Shown here: positions 43,521 to 52,180 of the stretch, piece by piece | Position numbering within the stretch: the stretch's first letter is position 1 | Layout: each line of letters opens with the position of its first letter | DNA from: an uncultured Jannaschia sp. | Lineage (GTDB): Bacteria; Pseudomonadota; Alphaproteobacteria; Rhodobacterales; Rhodobacteraceae | Reading direction: 5' to 3' | DNA length: 64,000 bases | NCBI RefSeq assembly: GCF_947494025.1 | Contig: NZ_CANLTQ010000003.1 | Span: 1 to 64,000 of the forward strand | Made by a program: the position numbers and the translations under genes | Notes under the pieces: model-generated | The model's database searches: none | Told to the model about the DNA's origin: nothing | What the model saw: the letters and a program-made list of their open reading frames with translations, nothing else

Positions 43521-44067
43521 GGCGGACCTCGGTCACTTCGGGGATGTAGTGCCGCAGCAGGTTCTCGATCCCCATCTTCAGCGTCATCGTGGACGACGGG
43601 CAGCCGGCGCAGGCACCCTGCATCCGGAGATAGACGACGCCGCGCTCGAAGCCGTGGAACGTGATGTCGCCGCCGTCCTGCGCGACCGCCGGGCGGACGC
43701 GGGTATCGAGAAGCTCGGTGATCTGGCCGACGATGGCGCTGTCGGCCTCGTCATGGGCGGTGCCGTGCGCGGCCTCCGTCGCACCCTCCATGACCGGCTC
43801 GCCGGACTGGTAATGTTCCATGATGGCCCCGAGGATCGCGGGCTTCGCATGGTCCCAGGCGGTGCCCTCGCCCTTGGTGACGGTCACGAAGTCATTGCCG
43901 AGGAACACCCCGGTCACACCGTCCACCGCGAAGATGCGGCGGGCGAGCGGCGAGGGCGCGCCGGCCTTCGCATCGGGAAAGTCCGCCGTGCCCTGCTCCA
44001 GCACGGATTGTCCGGGCAGGAACTTGAGCGTCGCGGGGTTCGGCGTGGTCTCGGTCTGGATGAACAT
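43507..44067 (-). CDS. NifU (Nfu-type) iron-sulfur scaffold protein
   Basis: A 186-residue Fe-S carrier. The N-terminal Nfu_N domain starts MFIQTETTPNPATLKFLPGQ. The C-terminal NifU domain has VRPAVAQDGGDITFHGFERGVVYLRMQGACAGCPSSTMTLK with the CxxC cluster pair. GGAGGCGAGAC precedes the ATG. The ATG at 44067 is preferred over a frame extending to 44307 because MFIQTE is the conserved start. Confidence 0.93.
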   Translation of the reverse strand: MFIQTETTPNPATLKFLPGQSVLEQGTADFPDAKAGAPSPLARRIFAVDGVTGVFLGNDFVTVTKGEGTAWDHAKPAILGAIMEHYQSGEPVMEGATEAAHGTAHDEADSAIVGQITELLDTRVRPAVAQDGGDITFHGFERGVVYLRMQGACAGCPSSTMTLKMGIENLLRHYIPEVTEVRPVGI

Positions 44068-44359
44068 GTCTCGCCTCCGGGTCAGGCTCCCTATCTGCGC
44101 CCGGGTCGGGCCTGTGTCAAGAAGTTGGAACGGTTCTAAAGTGCATATCCGGACAAAGGACGTGCGATCGCGCCACGGCCCTTTGCGGGAATTCGTAAGC
44201 CAGCTTGATTTATTCGCCCGCACCGATCCGTGGCGGAGTACCCCGACCTGTGCGGCCGTGCCGGGTTCACGCCGAAGGTAAACGAAATCCTTTCGTAACC
44301 CTCGCAAGGGTTCGCAAACGATTGCGACGAAAGCGTCGATCGCGGACGGGGCACGCCGG

Positions 44360-44815
44360 TCAGGCGATGTCCTCGAGCTGTTCCCGCGTCAGGTTGCCCG
44401 GAACGATGGTGACCGGCACCGGCAGGTCGCCCGCGCTCCGGGTAAGCTGCGTCACCAGCGGGCCCGGATCCTTGCCCTCCGCGCTCGCGCCCAGGACGAG
44501 CACGCCGATCTGCGGGTCGTCGACCACCTGCGCGAGGATCTCCGTCACCGGTTCCCCCTCCCGGATCACCAAGTGCGGCTCGAGCCCGTGCCGGTCGCGC
44601 ATCCATTTCGCGAAGACCTCGAAATGCGCCACGATCCGCTCGCGCGCCTCCTCCCGCATGATGTCGCCCACGCCGATCCAGTGATTGAAGTCCTCCGGCG
44701 GGATCACGGCGAGGACCTCGATGCCGCCGCCGGTATGCTCCGCCCGCAGCGCGGCGAAGCGCATGGCGTTGAGGCATTCGCGGGTGTCGTCGAGCACGAC
44801 CAGGAATTTGCGCAT
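44360..44815 (-). CDS. Universal stress protein family protein
   Basis: A 151-residue UspA-fold protein. MRKFLVVLDDTRECLNAMRFAALRAEHTGGGIEVLAVIPPEDF is the first strand-helix. Near the end, VLGASAEGKDPGPLVTQLT-SAGDLPVPVTIVPG shows a partial G-2x-G-9x-G(S/T) ATP-type motif. Role is stress-linked by family only. It is a single gene between the orphan and the NifU region; 44068-44359 upstream of NifU has no gene. Confidence 0.87.
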   Translation of the reverse strand: MRKFLVVLDDTRECLNAMRFAALRAEHTGGGIEVLAVIPPEDFNHWIGVGDIMREEARERIVAHFEVFAKWMRDRHGLEPHLVIREGEPVTEILAQVVDDPQIGVLVLGASAEGKDPGPLVTQLTRSAGDLPVPVTIVPGNLTREQLEDIA

Positions 44816-44886
44816 CGTCTCCTCGCGGGTCTTTGATCGGGCCACAGCTTTGCCCGTCCCGCCGCCGCCTGTCCACACACTCCGCC

Positions 44887-45999
44887 CTACCTCGGCGGTC
44901 GCGGCCCCGCGGGGCCGAGGCGCGGGGTCCGGCGCCGGGGCGGCGCGCGGGACGCGGCCGGCGCGGGCAGGAGGGTGCGCCAGACCGTCCGTCCGGTCCA
45001 GCTCGCCAGCACGAGCCCCGCTTGCAGCAGCGTGAGCCAAAGGAGCACGAGCGTCCCCGCCGCGAGCCGGCCGAGCCGCACCGTCGCGCGGAACACCCGG
45101 CCCTTGCCCAGAACGGCGAAGCTGCGCGTCGTGCGGGGCCCGGCCGCCTCCGCCACGCGGGCAAGGCGGGACGCGTCTTCGGGCGTGTCGACGAGCCGCG
45201 CGAGACGCAGCGCCTCCGCGGTGGAGGTCGCGTCGCGCACCCGGCCCATATCGGCCGCCACGCCCGAGACCCGCGCGAGCGCCGCCGCGTCGGTCACGTC
45301 GGCAAGCCGGGCCGAGCCGCGCAGGTAGTCCGGCACGGCGTCCCAGCGGATCGGCACGCGAAGCGCGCGCGCAAGGCCGGGCGAAAGGCTGCCGATGCGG
45401 CGCGCGAGCCGGAGAAGCCCCGCACCGGCCTTCACCGGGGCCGAGGCGCCGCCGGAGAGCACGATCGCCCCCGTCGCGCCGAGGCCGAGCAGCGCCAGCC
45501 CCGCATCGAGCTCGTCCACGTCATTCCCCGTCATCCAGGCTTGCGCGGCGCGGCGCAGCGCGTTGGCGTCGCCGAGCGGGGAAAGTTCGAAGGGCACCGC
45601 GCAGGCGCCGAGCTGCGCCAGCGTGGGGCAGGTGGCGGCGTCGGCCATGCAGGCGGCGCAGTCGCCCGCGCTGGCGAGCCAGCCGGAGCGCGATGCGATC
45701 ATCGACTCCGCCGCCGCGACATCCACCGGCCGGTCGAGGTCGCGCGCCAGGTCGATCAGCATGGCCGCGCGGTCCACGTCGCCGGCCGCGACCGCGGCGT
45801 CCAGCGCGGCCGCGACCCACGCCGTCGTCGCCGTGCGCCGCACCTCCCGTTCCAGCGCGAGCGCGAGCTCGGTGCGGCCCCGTTCCACGAACGGCGCGGC
45901 GAAGGGGTTGGCGGAGAGCGCCCAGAGCGTCGCCGCGAGCGACAGGCCGAGCGGCAGCGCCCGCAGGACGCGCAGGGTCAGGCGGCCGAGCGCGCCCAA
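44887..45999 (-). CDS. Hypothetical protein with N- and C-terminal membrane helices
   Basis: About 370 residues; not a family I recognise. A transmembrane helix lies near the N-terminus (LPLGLSLAATLWALSA) and another near residues 315-340 (AAGTLVLLWLTLLQAGLVLAS). Between them is an Ala-rich, repeat-helical region that could be a tandem helical array (ALDAAVAAGDVDRAAMLIDLARDLDR...). It has Cys in a cluster (GDCAACMADAATCPTL). The start, TTG at 45999, overlaps the end of ilvE by 22 nt. The C-terminal 30 residues are Arg/Pro-rich. Confidence 0.6.
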   Translation of the reverse strand: MGALGRLTLRVLRALPLGLSLAATLWALSANPFAAPFVERGRTELALALEREVRRTATTAWVAAALDAAVAAGDVDRAAMLIDLARDLDRPVDVAAAESMIASRSGWLASAGDCAACMADAATCPTLAQLGACAVPFELSPLGDANALRRAAQAWMTGNDVDELDAGLALLGLGATGAIVLSGGASAPVKAGAGLLRLARRIGSLSPGLARALRVPIRWDAVPDYLRGSARLADVTDAAALARVSGVAADMGRVRDATSTAEALRLARLVDTPEDASRLARVAEAAGPRTTRSFAVLGKGRVFRATVRLGRLAAGTLVLLWLTLLQAGLVLASWTGRTVWRTLLPAPAASRAPPRRRTPRLGPAGPRPPR

Positions 46000-46841
46000 T
46001 CCCAGTACATCTCCCGCACCCGCCGCGTCACCGGGCCGATTTGGTAGGAGCGGTCGTCGAAGGCCGTGACCGGCGTGACCTTGGTGAGGTTGCCCGACAG
46101 GAACACCTCGTCGGCGTCGCGGAAATCGTCGAAGGTCAGCACCGTCTCGTGCACGCGGCTCCCGTCGGCGGCGAGGTTCGCGATGTGCCGTGCGCGGGTG
46201 ATGCCCGACAGGAAGGTGCCGTTGGGGATCGGGGTGAAGACCTCGCCATCCTTGACCATGAAGACGTTGGAGGTGGCGCTTTCGGCCACGTTGCCCATCG
46301 CATCGGCGACCAGCGCGTTGCCGAAGCCCTTCCGGTGCGCCTCGGCCAGCATGCGCGCGTTGTTCGGGTAGAGGCAGCCGGCCTTGGCGTCGCAGACCGC
46401 ATCCTCCAGCACCGGGCGGCGGAATCGCGTCGTCGTCAGCGTCGTGGTCTTTTCGGGGCCGTACATCGGCACGTGTTCGAGGCAGATCGCGAAGCCCGTC
46501 TCTTCCCGCGAGGGGACGAGGCCCAGCTCGCTGCCGTGGATGCCCCAGTACATCGGCCGGATGTAGATCGCGTCGTCGGGGGCGAAGGCTTCGAGTCCCT
46601 CGGCGATCAGTTCGAGCATCCGCTCCACGCTCATCGTGGGCTTCAGCATCAGCGCCTCCGCCGAGCGGTTGATCCGCGCGCAGTGGCGGTCGAGGTCCGG
46701 CATCAGCCCCTCGAACCGGCGGGCCCCGTCGAAGACGGAAGATCCCTGCCAGCTGCCGTGGTCGGCCGCCCGCATGATCGGAACGTCGCCGTCGTGCCAC
46801 GTCCCGTCGAACCAGGTGCGGACCCGCTTGCCGAATGCCAT
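45978..46841 (-). CDS. ilvE: Branched-chain amino acid aminotransferase (class IV)
   Basis: A 287-residue fold-type IV PLP aminotransferase. It has TWFDGTWHDGDVPIMRAADHGSWQGSSVFDGAR, the PLP-lysine segment DAKAGCLYPNNARMLAEA, NVAESATSNVFMVKDGEVFTP and FLSGITRARH. The LxGIxR phosphate-site motif is intact. It interconverts Val, Ile and Leu with their keto acids. The ATG at 46841 is taken; the nearby ATG at 46846 is out of frame. Confidence 0.9.
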   Translation of the reverse strand: MAFGKRVRTWFDGTWHDGDVPIMRAADHGSWQGSSVFDGARRFEGLMPDLDRHCARINRSAEALMLKPTMSVERMLELIAEGLEAFAPDDAIYIRPMYWGIHGSELGLVPSREETGFAICLEHVPMYGPEKTTTLTTTRFRRPVLEDAVCDAKAGCLYPNNARMLAEAHRKGFGNALVADAMGNVAESATSNVFMVKDGEVFTPIPNGTFLSGITRARHIANLAADGSRVHETVLTFDDFRDADEVFLSGNLTKVTPVTAFDDRSYQIGPVTRRVREMYWDWARSAA

Positions 46842-46955
46842 GCCATGCCTCCCTCGCTGCTCCGCGCTTTGATAGGGGCGGGGCGGGGCGGCGTCCAGCG
46901 GGCCGTGGGGGGCGGCGCCCTTGTTCCCGTCAGGGGAACGGGCGCAGAAGGCGGC

Positions 46956-47453
46956 ATGAACGAAGGCGACGTCGAAACCTGTGCCGTCGTCCTCGGGGCG
47001 GCGGTCGCCCCGGATGGCTCCGCGTCGCCGACGCTGGCGTTGCGCACGGCGCATGCGTTCGCGCTCTGGCGGTCGGGCCGGGTGGATCGGATCGTGCTGA
47101 CCGGCGGTGTGGGGCGGCACGGCGCGGCGGAGGCGGTGGTGGCCGCCCGGCTCGCCCGGGCGGCGGGCGTGCCCGGGGCCGCGCTGGTGATCGAGGACCG
47201 GTCGGCCACGACGTTCGACAACCTCCGCCGCGCGCTCGCCCTCGTCCCGCCGGGGGCGGTGATCGTGCTGGTGTCGAACCGCTGGCACCTGCCGCGGGCC
47301 TGGCTCACGCTGCGGCTGATGGGCAGGCGGGCGCGGGTCTCGGGCGCGGTCGGCCGGGCCCCGTGGCGGGCCACGCTCCTGGCGATCCTGCGGGAGGCGC
47401 TCGCGACCCCGCTATCGGCGGCGCGGGCCCTGCGATGGCGCGTTCGGCGGTAG
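46956..47453 (+). CDS. YdcF/SanA-type (DUF218) protein
   Basis: A 165-residue DUF218 protein. CAVVLGAAVAPDGSASPTLALRTAHAFALWRSGRVDRIVLTGGVGRHG opens the fold. EDRSATTFDNLRRA is the conserved ExxSxxTxxN motif, and LVSNRWHLPRAWLTLRLMG follows. The family binds nucleotide-type ligands and acts in envelope biology. AGAAGG lies before the ATG. It diverges from ilvE. Confidence 0.87.
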   Translation: MNEGDVETCAVVLGAAVAPDGSASPTLALRTAHAFALWRSGRVDRIVLTGGVGRHGAAEAVVAARLARAAGVPGAALVIEDRSATTFDNLRRALALVPPGAVIVLVSNRWHLPRAWLTLRLMGRRARVSGAVGRAPWRATLLAILREALATPLSAARALRWRVRR

Positions 47454-47801
47454 CGGAAGAACCAGGGGCCGCCGCGGATTTCACCGGGGCGGCCCTCTTG
47501 TGGGTGACGGTCGCGACTTCGCCGCGCCGTGGTCCTCAATCTGCCGTGATTCGCTTGAAGATTCGTTAACACGCCGGGTCGCGTCGTCGGCCTGAGGAAG
47601 CGCAGGCAGGCGGCCCGGGCGTGTGGAGCGGAGAGGGCGGCCCCGTCCACGGGGGCGGACGGGGGCCGCCCGATCCCTGCGGCCGAGCGGGGCTTGGCGC
47701 GTCGGACCCGACGGACGATGTGGTCAGCGGGATCGGGCCGCGTCACGGACAAGTGGTGACGGCGCCTCCGGTCGGCCAATCAGGTTCCGTGGCGGCGGGG
47801 C
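47454..47801. other. 348-bp gap with a long GC hairpin
   Basis: No gene seen. It holds a 14-bp stem with one bulge (47635-47648 with 47657-47671) and loop of 8 nt. There is no T-run after it. It lies between a convergent pair (YdcF and DUF4864), so a role as a shared terminator fits. Other GC-rich dyads are weaker. Confidence 0.45.
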
Positions 47802-48194
47802 CTAGACGCCGACGCCGGGGTCGCGCAGGATCTCGACGCCCGCGATCTTCCAGCCGTCGGGCGTCTCCACCATGGTGTAGGCGAGGGTGTGAAGGCGTCC
47901 GGCCGCGTCGGTGATGAGAACTTCCTGCCGCCAGCCGGACCCGTCCCCGGTGGCTTCGAGATACTGGATCCGGCCGTTCCGCCACACCATCGGATAGCCC
48001 TCGCGCACCATGCGGCCGAAGACCTGCGGGTTGCGGAAAATATCCCTGATGCCGGGCGCGGCGAAGGTGAAGGCGGTCGCGACGTCGTCGGACCTGAATG
48101 CCTCGAGCTGGCCGTCGATCACGCCCCGGATTGCCGCCTCGTCGGCCTGCGCCGCGCCGGCAAGGAGCATCAGCCCCGTCAGTAAGCCCTTCAT
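47802..48194 (-). CDS. DUF4864 secreted protein
   Basis: A 130-residue protein with signal MKGLLTGLMLLAGAAQA and a mature NTF2-like domain: EAAIRGVIDGQLEAFRSDDVATAFTFAAPGIRDIFRNPQVFGRMVREGYPMVWR. This matches the DUF4864 layout. The function is unknown. ATG at 48194 is chosen for the signal peptide; the longer frame from 48269 is not used. Confidence 0.85.
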   Translation of the reverse strand: MKGLLTGLMLLAGAAQADEAAIRGVIDGQLEAFRSDDVATAFTFAAPGIRDIFRNPQVFGRMVREGYPMVWRNGRIQYLEATGDGSGWRQEVLITDAAGRLHTLAYTMVETPDGWKIAGVEILRDPGVGV

Positions 48195-48243
48195 GCCGTA
48201 TCCTCCGCTGTCCGTGACGATCCTAGATCGCCAAAAACACGGA

Positions 48244-49830
48244 TCAAACGGTCGCGGAGTTTCCCACAAGCTCGCCGGCCAGCGCGCGGTCGATGAGATC
48301 GGCCGTCTCCGTCACGCCGTAGAGCGCGATGAAGCCGCCGAAGCGCGGCCCCTGATCAGCGCCGAGGAGCACCTGATAGAGCGCGCGGAACCAGTCGCGC
48401 ATCGGGTCGAACCGCTCGCGGCCGACCTCGTAGACCACGCCCTGCAGCGCCTCGTCGTCCACGGGGCCGTCCCAGTCGCGCAGCCGGTCGCGAAGCTCGG
48501 TGAGCGCCGCGCGTTCGGGGTCGCTGGGCAGGCGGAACACCTTCGCGGGGGCCACGAAATCGTTGTAGTAGCGCACCGCCCCCGCGGCCGCCCGGTCGAG
48601 CTGCGGGTTCGCCTCGGGCGAGGCGGAGGGCGCGTAGCGGCGGATGAAGCCCCAAAGCGCGTCCTTGCTTTCGGCCCCCGCGACGGAGGCGAGGTTGAGG
48701 AGCATGGAAAAGGGCACGACCATGTCGCTTTGCGGCACGTCGCCGGAATGGATGTGGAAGACCGGATTCGCGGCCCGCTTTGCCTCGTCCTGCCCGGGAT
48801 AGGCGCGGAGCTGCTGGTGGTACTCGTCCACCGCCTTGGGGATGACGTCGAAATGCATCCGCTTCGCCGTCTTGGGCTTCTGGTACATGAAATAGGACAG
48901 CGACTCGGTGGCCGCGTAGGTCAGCCATTCGTCGATGGAAAGGCCGTTGCCCGAGGACTTGGAGATCTTGTGGCCGCCCTCGTCGAGGAAAAGCTCGTAG
49001 GTGAAGTGCTCCGGCGGCCGGCCACCCAGCGTGCGGCAGATGCCGTCGTAGATCGGGGTGTTGGCGGCGTGGTCCTTGCCGTACATCTCGAAATCCACGC
49101 CGAGCGCGGCCCAGCGGGCGCCGAAATCCGGCTTCCATTGCAGCTTCACGTTGCCGCCGGTGACGGGCAGCGTCCATTCGCGGCCGTCCTCGTCGTCGAA
49201 GGTCACGGTGCCGTCGCGTCCGTCCACATGCGTCATCGGCACGTAAAGGACGCGCCCCGTCTCCGGGTGGATCGGCAGGAAGATCGAGTAGGTCTGGCGC
49301 CGCTCGTCGCGCAGGGACTTCAGCATGATCGCCATCAGGTCGTCGTAGCGCTCCGCGGCGCGGCGGAGCACGTCGTCGAACCGGCCCGAGCGGTAGAACT
49401 CGGTGGCGGAGATGAACTCGTACTCGAAGCCGAACGTGTCGAGAAAACGGCGCAGGCGGGCGTTGTTGTGCGCGCCGAAGCTCTCGTGCGTGCCGAACGG
49501 GTCGGGCACGTCGGTGAGCGGCTTCTGCAGATGCTCGCGCAGGGCGGGCGGGCTCGGCACGTTCTCGGGAACCTTGCGCATCCCGTCGAGGTCGTCGGAA
49601 AAGCAGACGAGCCGGGTGGGCACGTCGCTGATGACGTTGAGCGCCCGGCGGATCATCGTGGTGCGCGCGACCTCGCCGAAGGTGCCGATATGCGGCAGGC
49701 CGGAGGGGCCGTAGCCGGTCTCGAAGAGGACGTGGTCCTTCGACTGCGCCTCGGCGCGTTTCAGCAGGCGACGCGCCTCCTCGAACGGCCAGGCCTTCGA
49801 TGTCATCGCCGCGTCGCGCAAGCTGGTCAT
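48244..49830 (-). CDS. lysK: Class I lysyl-tRNA synthetase
   Basis: A 528-residue class I LysRS. The Rossmann-fold HIGH-type motif is [16 protein letters not shown], and the KMSKS-type loop is KISKSSGNG. Class I LysRS replaces the class II LysS of most bacteria and is normal in alphaproteobacteria. No class II enzyme is visible here. The C-terminal anticodon-side domain is complete. ATG at 49830 is assumed; 49803 is possible. Confidence 0.94.
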   Translation of the reverse strand: MTSLRDAAMTSKAWPFEEARRLLKRAEAQSKDHVLFETGYGPSGLPHIGTFGEVARTTMIRRALNVISDVPTRLVCFSDDLDGMRKVPENVPSPPALREHLQKPLTDVPDPFGTHESFGAHNNARLRRFLDTFGFEYEFISATEFYRSGRFDDVLRRAAERYDDLMAIMLKSLRDERRQTYSIFLPIHPETGRVLYVPMTHVDGRDGTVTFDDEDGREWTLPVTGGNVKLQWKPDFGARWAALGVDFEMYGKDHAANTPIYDGICRTLGGRPPEHFTYELFLDEGGHKISKSSGNGLSIDEWLTYAATESLSYFMYQKPKTAKRMHFDVIPKAVDEYHQQLRAYPGQDEAKRAANPVFHIHSGDVPQSDMVVPFSMLLNLASVAGAESKDALWGFIRRYAPSASPEANPQLDRAAAGAVRYYNDFVAPAKVFRLPSDPERAALTELRDRLRDWDGPVDDEALQGVVYEVGRERFDPMRDWFRALYQVLLGADQGPRFGGFIALYGVTETADLIDRALAGELVGNSATV

Positions 49831-49916
49831 GGGATCGTCCTCGGGATCGGAAGCGGTCCGCAACTATTGCCCCACCGCCGCGCCGTCAATAAACGAGGAA
49901 GGCGAAGGAGCTCAGG

Positions 49917-50333
49917 ATGGCCGAACCGGATTTCACCCCGCAGGACGCGCTGGTCGCGATGATGATCACCGTTTCGGCTTCCGACGCGACCATCCGCACG
50001 TCGGAGCTCCTGACGATCCAGTCCATCGTGAACCACCTTCCGATCTTCGCGGATTTCGACGAGGACCGGCTGGAAAGCATCGCGCAGACCGTGTTCGACC
50101 TTCTGGAGGAAGAGGACGGGCTCGACGCGATCCTCGGCCTGATCCGCGACGCGCTGCCGGTGTCGCACCGGGAAACGGCCTATGCGCTGGCCTGCGACGT
50201 GGCCGCGGCGGACGGTCAGGTCTACCAGACCGAGCTCGAGCTCCTGCGCGAGATCCGCTACGAGTTCGAGATCGACCCGCTCCACGCCGCGGCGATCGAG
50301 CGGGGGGCGCGGGCGCGGCACCTGAAGCTCTGA
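49917..50333 (+). CDS. TerB-family (tellurite-resistance type) protein
   Basis: A 138-residue all-helical protein. DALVAMMITVSASDATIRTSELLTIQSIVNHLPIF and LACDVAAADGQVYQTELELLREIRYEF are the two acidic metal-binding helices of TerB. The role is unspecific; membrane- or stress-linked in other bacteria. It diverges from lysK. Confidence 0.88.
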   Translation: MAEPDFTPQDALVAMMITVSASDATIRTSELLTIQSIVNHLPIFADFDEDRLESIAQTVFDLLEEEDGLDAILGLIRDALPVSHRETAYALACDVAAADGQVYQTELELLREIRYEFEIDPLHAAAIERGARARHLKL

Positions 50334-50340
50334 GCGTGTC

Positions 50341-50396
50341 GCCCGCCGGGCGGGCGGAGCCTCCGGCGGGGATATTTCCAAAGCAAAGAAGCGGGC
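50341..50396. repeat. Rhodobacteraceae-type intergenic motif after the TerB gene
   Basis: The stretch contains GCCCGCCGGGCGGGC, GCCTCCGGCGGGGATATTT and AAAGCAAAGAAG in that order. From memory, close versions (GCCTCCGGCGGG.ATATTT...AGCAAAGAAG) recur at gene ends in this bacterial order. Only one copy was noticed in this window. It may act as a terminator. Confidence 0.45.
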
Positions 50397-50400
50397 CGCG

Positions 50401-51414
50401 TCAGCGCACCATGCCGACGATCTCGTAGGTCTTCTCGAGGATCGGAACGGTGATCGCGCGGGCGCGTTCGGCGCCGCGGGCGAGGATGCGGTCGATCTCG
50501 GCGGGGTCGTCCATCAGGCGGGCCATCTCGGTCGAGATCGGCGCCAGCTTCGCCACAGCGAGATCGGCCAGATCCTGCTTGAAATGGCCGAGCTGCCCGC
50601 CCGCCTTCTCGCGGAGGACCGCGTCGACGTCCCTGCCCGACAGGGCCGCGTAGATGTTCACGAGGTTGCGGACGTCGGGCCGCGTCTCGAGCGCCCCGGC
50701 CTCGCCGGGCAGCGGGTCGGGATCGGTCTTGGCCTTCCTGAACTTCTTCGCGATCGTGTCGGCATCGTCGGTCAGGTTGATCCGGCTGCCATCGACGGGA
50801 TCGGATTTCGACATCTTCCGCGTGCCGTCCCGCAGGGACATGACCCGGGTGGCCGCGCCCTCGATCACCGGTTCGGTCATCGGAAAGAAGTCCACGCCGT
50901 AATCGTGGTTGAACTTCGCCGCGATGTCGCGCGTGAGCTCGATATGCTGTTTCTGGTCCTCGCCCACGGGGACGTGGGTGGCGTGGTAGACGAGGATGTC
51001 GGCGGCCATCAGCGCGGGGTACGCGAACAGCCCGAGCGAGGCCGCCTCGGCGTTCTTGCCGGACTTGTCCTTCCACTGCGTCATCCGGCCCATCCAGCCC
51101 ATCCGCGCGACGCAGTTGAAGATCCAGGCGAGCTGCGCATGCTCGGGCACCTGGCTCTGGTTGATGAGGATCGAGCGTTCCGGGTCGATGCCCGAGGCGA
51201 GGAAGCCCGCGCAGAGCTCGCGCGTGTTGCGGCGCAGCGCGGCCGGATCCTGCGGCACGGTGATCGCATGGAGATCGACCATGCAGAATATCGTCGCGTG
51301 CGTGCCCTTCGCCTGCCAGTCCACGAACTTGGTGATCGCGCCGAGGTAGTTCCCGAGCGTCAGGCCGCCCGAGGGCTGGATGCCGGAGAAGACGCGGGGC
51401 GTGAAGAGGGGCAT
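50401..51414 (-). CDS. trpS: Tryptophanyl-tRNA synthetase
   Basis: A 337-residue class I synthetase. The N-terminal HIGH equivalent is [23 protein letters not shown], and the KMSKS loop is [14 protein letters not shown]. The Trp-pocket and dimer segments ([20 protein letters not shown]) are intact. GGAGG lies before the ATG. The order trpS-murJ-glnD is typical of this bacterial family. Confidence 0.96.
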   Translation of the reverse strand: MPLFTPRVFSGIQPSGGLTLGNYLGAITKFVDWQAKGTHATIFCMVDLHAITVPQDPAALRRNTRELCAGFLASGIDPERSILINQSQVPEHAQLAWIFNCVARMGWMGRMTQWKDKSGKNAEAASLGLFAYPALMAADILVYHATHVPVGEDQKQHIELTRDIAAKFNHDYGVDFFPMTEPVIEGAATRVMSLRDGTRKMSKSDPVDGSRINLTDDADTIAKKFRKAKTDPDPLPGEAGALETRPDVRNLVNIYAALSGRDVDAVLREKAGGQLGHFKQDLADLAVAKLAPISTEMARLMDDPAEIDRILARGAERARAITVPILEKTYEIVGMVR

Positions 51415-51490
51415 CGGAACCTCCGGAGGGCTGGTCTCGGGACGGGGCATCGCTTAGTCGGCGGGGGTCATGCCGTCAATCGAGGCCCGG

Positions 51491-52180
51491 ATGCAGCCCA
51501 GACCGCCGAACCCGTTCAACGACCTGCCGCCCCTCGTCGTCGCGCTTGCGCTGGTGATCGCGGGGGTGGAGCTGATCTTTCAGGCGGGCGCCTCCGGCCT
51601 CGTCGGGGGACAGGGCGCCGTGGGCTGGCGGCTTTCCGCGCTCGAGACGTGGTCGGTGCGCGCGGATGTATGGGACTGGATGCTGCGGACGCGGCAGGCG
51701 CCCCTCGACGAGCTGGCGCGGGTCTTCGCCTATCCGTTCGTCCACGGGAGCTTCACCCATGCCGCAATGGTCTGCGTCTTCGTGCTGGCGCTGGGCAACG
51801 TCGTGGCGCCGGTCTATCCGGGCTGGCGGATCCTGGTGATCTTCTTCGGGGCGGCGCTGGGCGGGGCGGCGGTCTACCTCGTGCTCTTCGACGCGCGGTC
51901 GCCGCTTTTCGGGGGCTATCCGCCGGCCTACGGGCTCATCGGGGCGTTCACCTACCTGACGCAGCGGGGGCTGACGCGGGCCGATCCGTCGCGGGCCTTC
52001 CTTCTGATCGGGTTCCTGCTGGCGATACAGCCGGTCTTCGGCCTGCTGCTGGCGCGCAACCTCGCCTGGGTGCCGGACTGGAGCGCCGATCTCGGTGGGG
52101 CGGCGAGCGGGTATCTCGCCGCGCAGCTCCTGTTTCCCGGCGCGCTGCACCGCATCCGGGACCGCCTGCGTCAGCGCTGA
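51491..52180 (+). CDS. Rhomboid-fold membrane protein lacking protease residues
   Basis: A 229-residue protein with six hydrophobic helices. The rhomboid L1/helix 2 area AYPFVHGSFTHAAMVCVFVLALGN is recognisable. The normal catalytic GxSG of helix 4 is replaced by PPAYGLIGAF, and the catalytic His of helix 6 (A-H-xxG) is Asp in SADLGGAASG. It is probably a rhomboid pseudoprotease. ATG 51491 is used, with GAGG upstream; 51470 is an option. It ends over the end of murJ (convergent). Confidence 0.75.
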   Translation: MQPRPPNPFNDLPPLVVALALVIAGVELIFQAGASGLVGGQGAVGWRLSALETWSVRADVWDWMLRTRQAPLDELARVFAYPFVHGSFTHAAMVCVFVLALGNVVAPVYPGWRILVIFFGAALGGAAVYLVLFDARSPLFGGYPPAYGLIGAFTYLTQRGLTRADPSRAFLLIGFLLAIQPVFGLLLARNLAWVPDWSADLGGAASGYLAAQLLFPGALHRIRDRLRQR

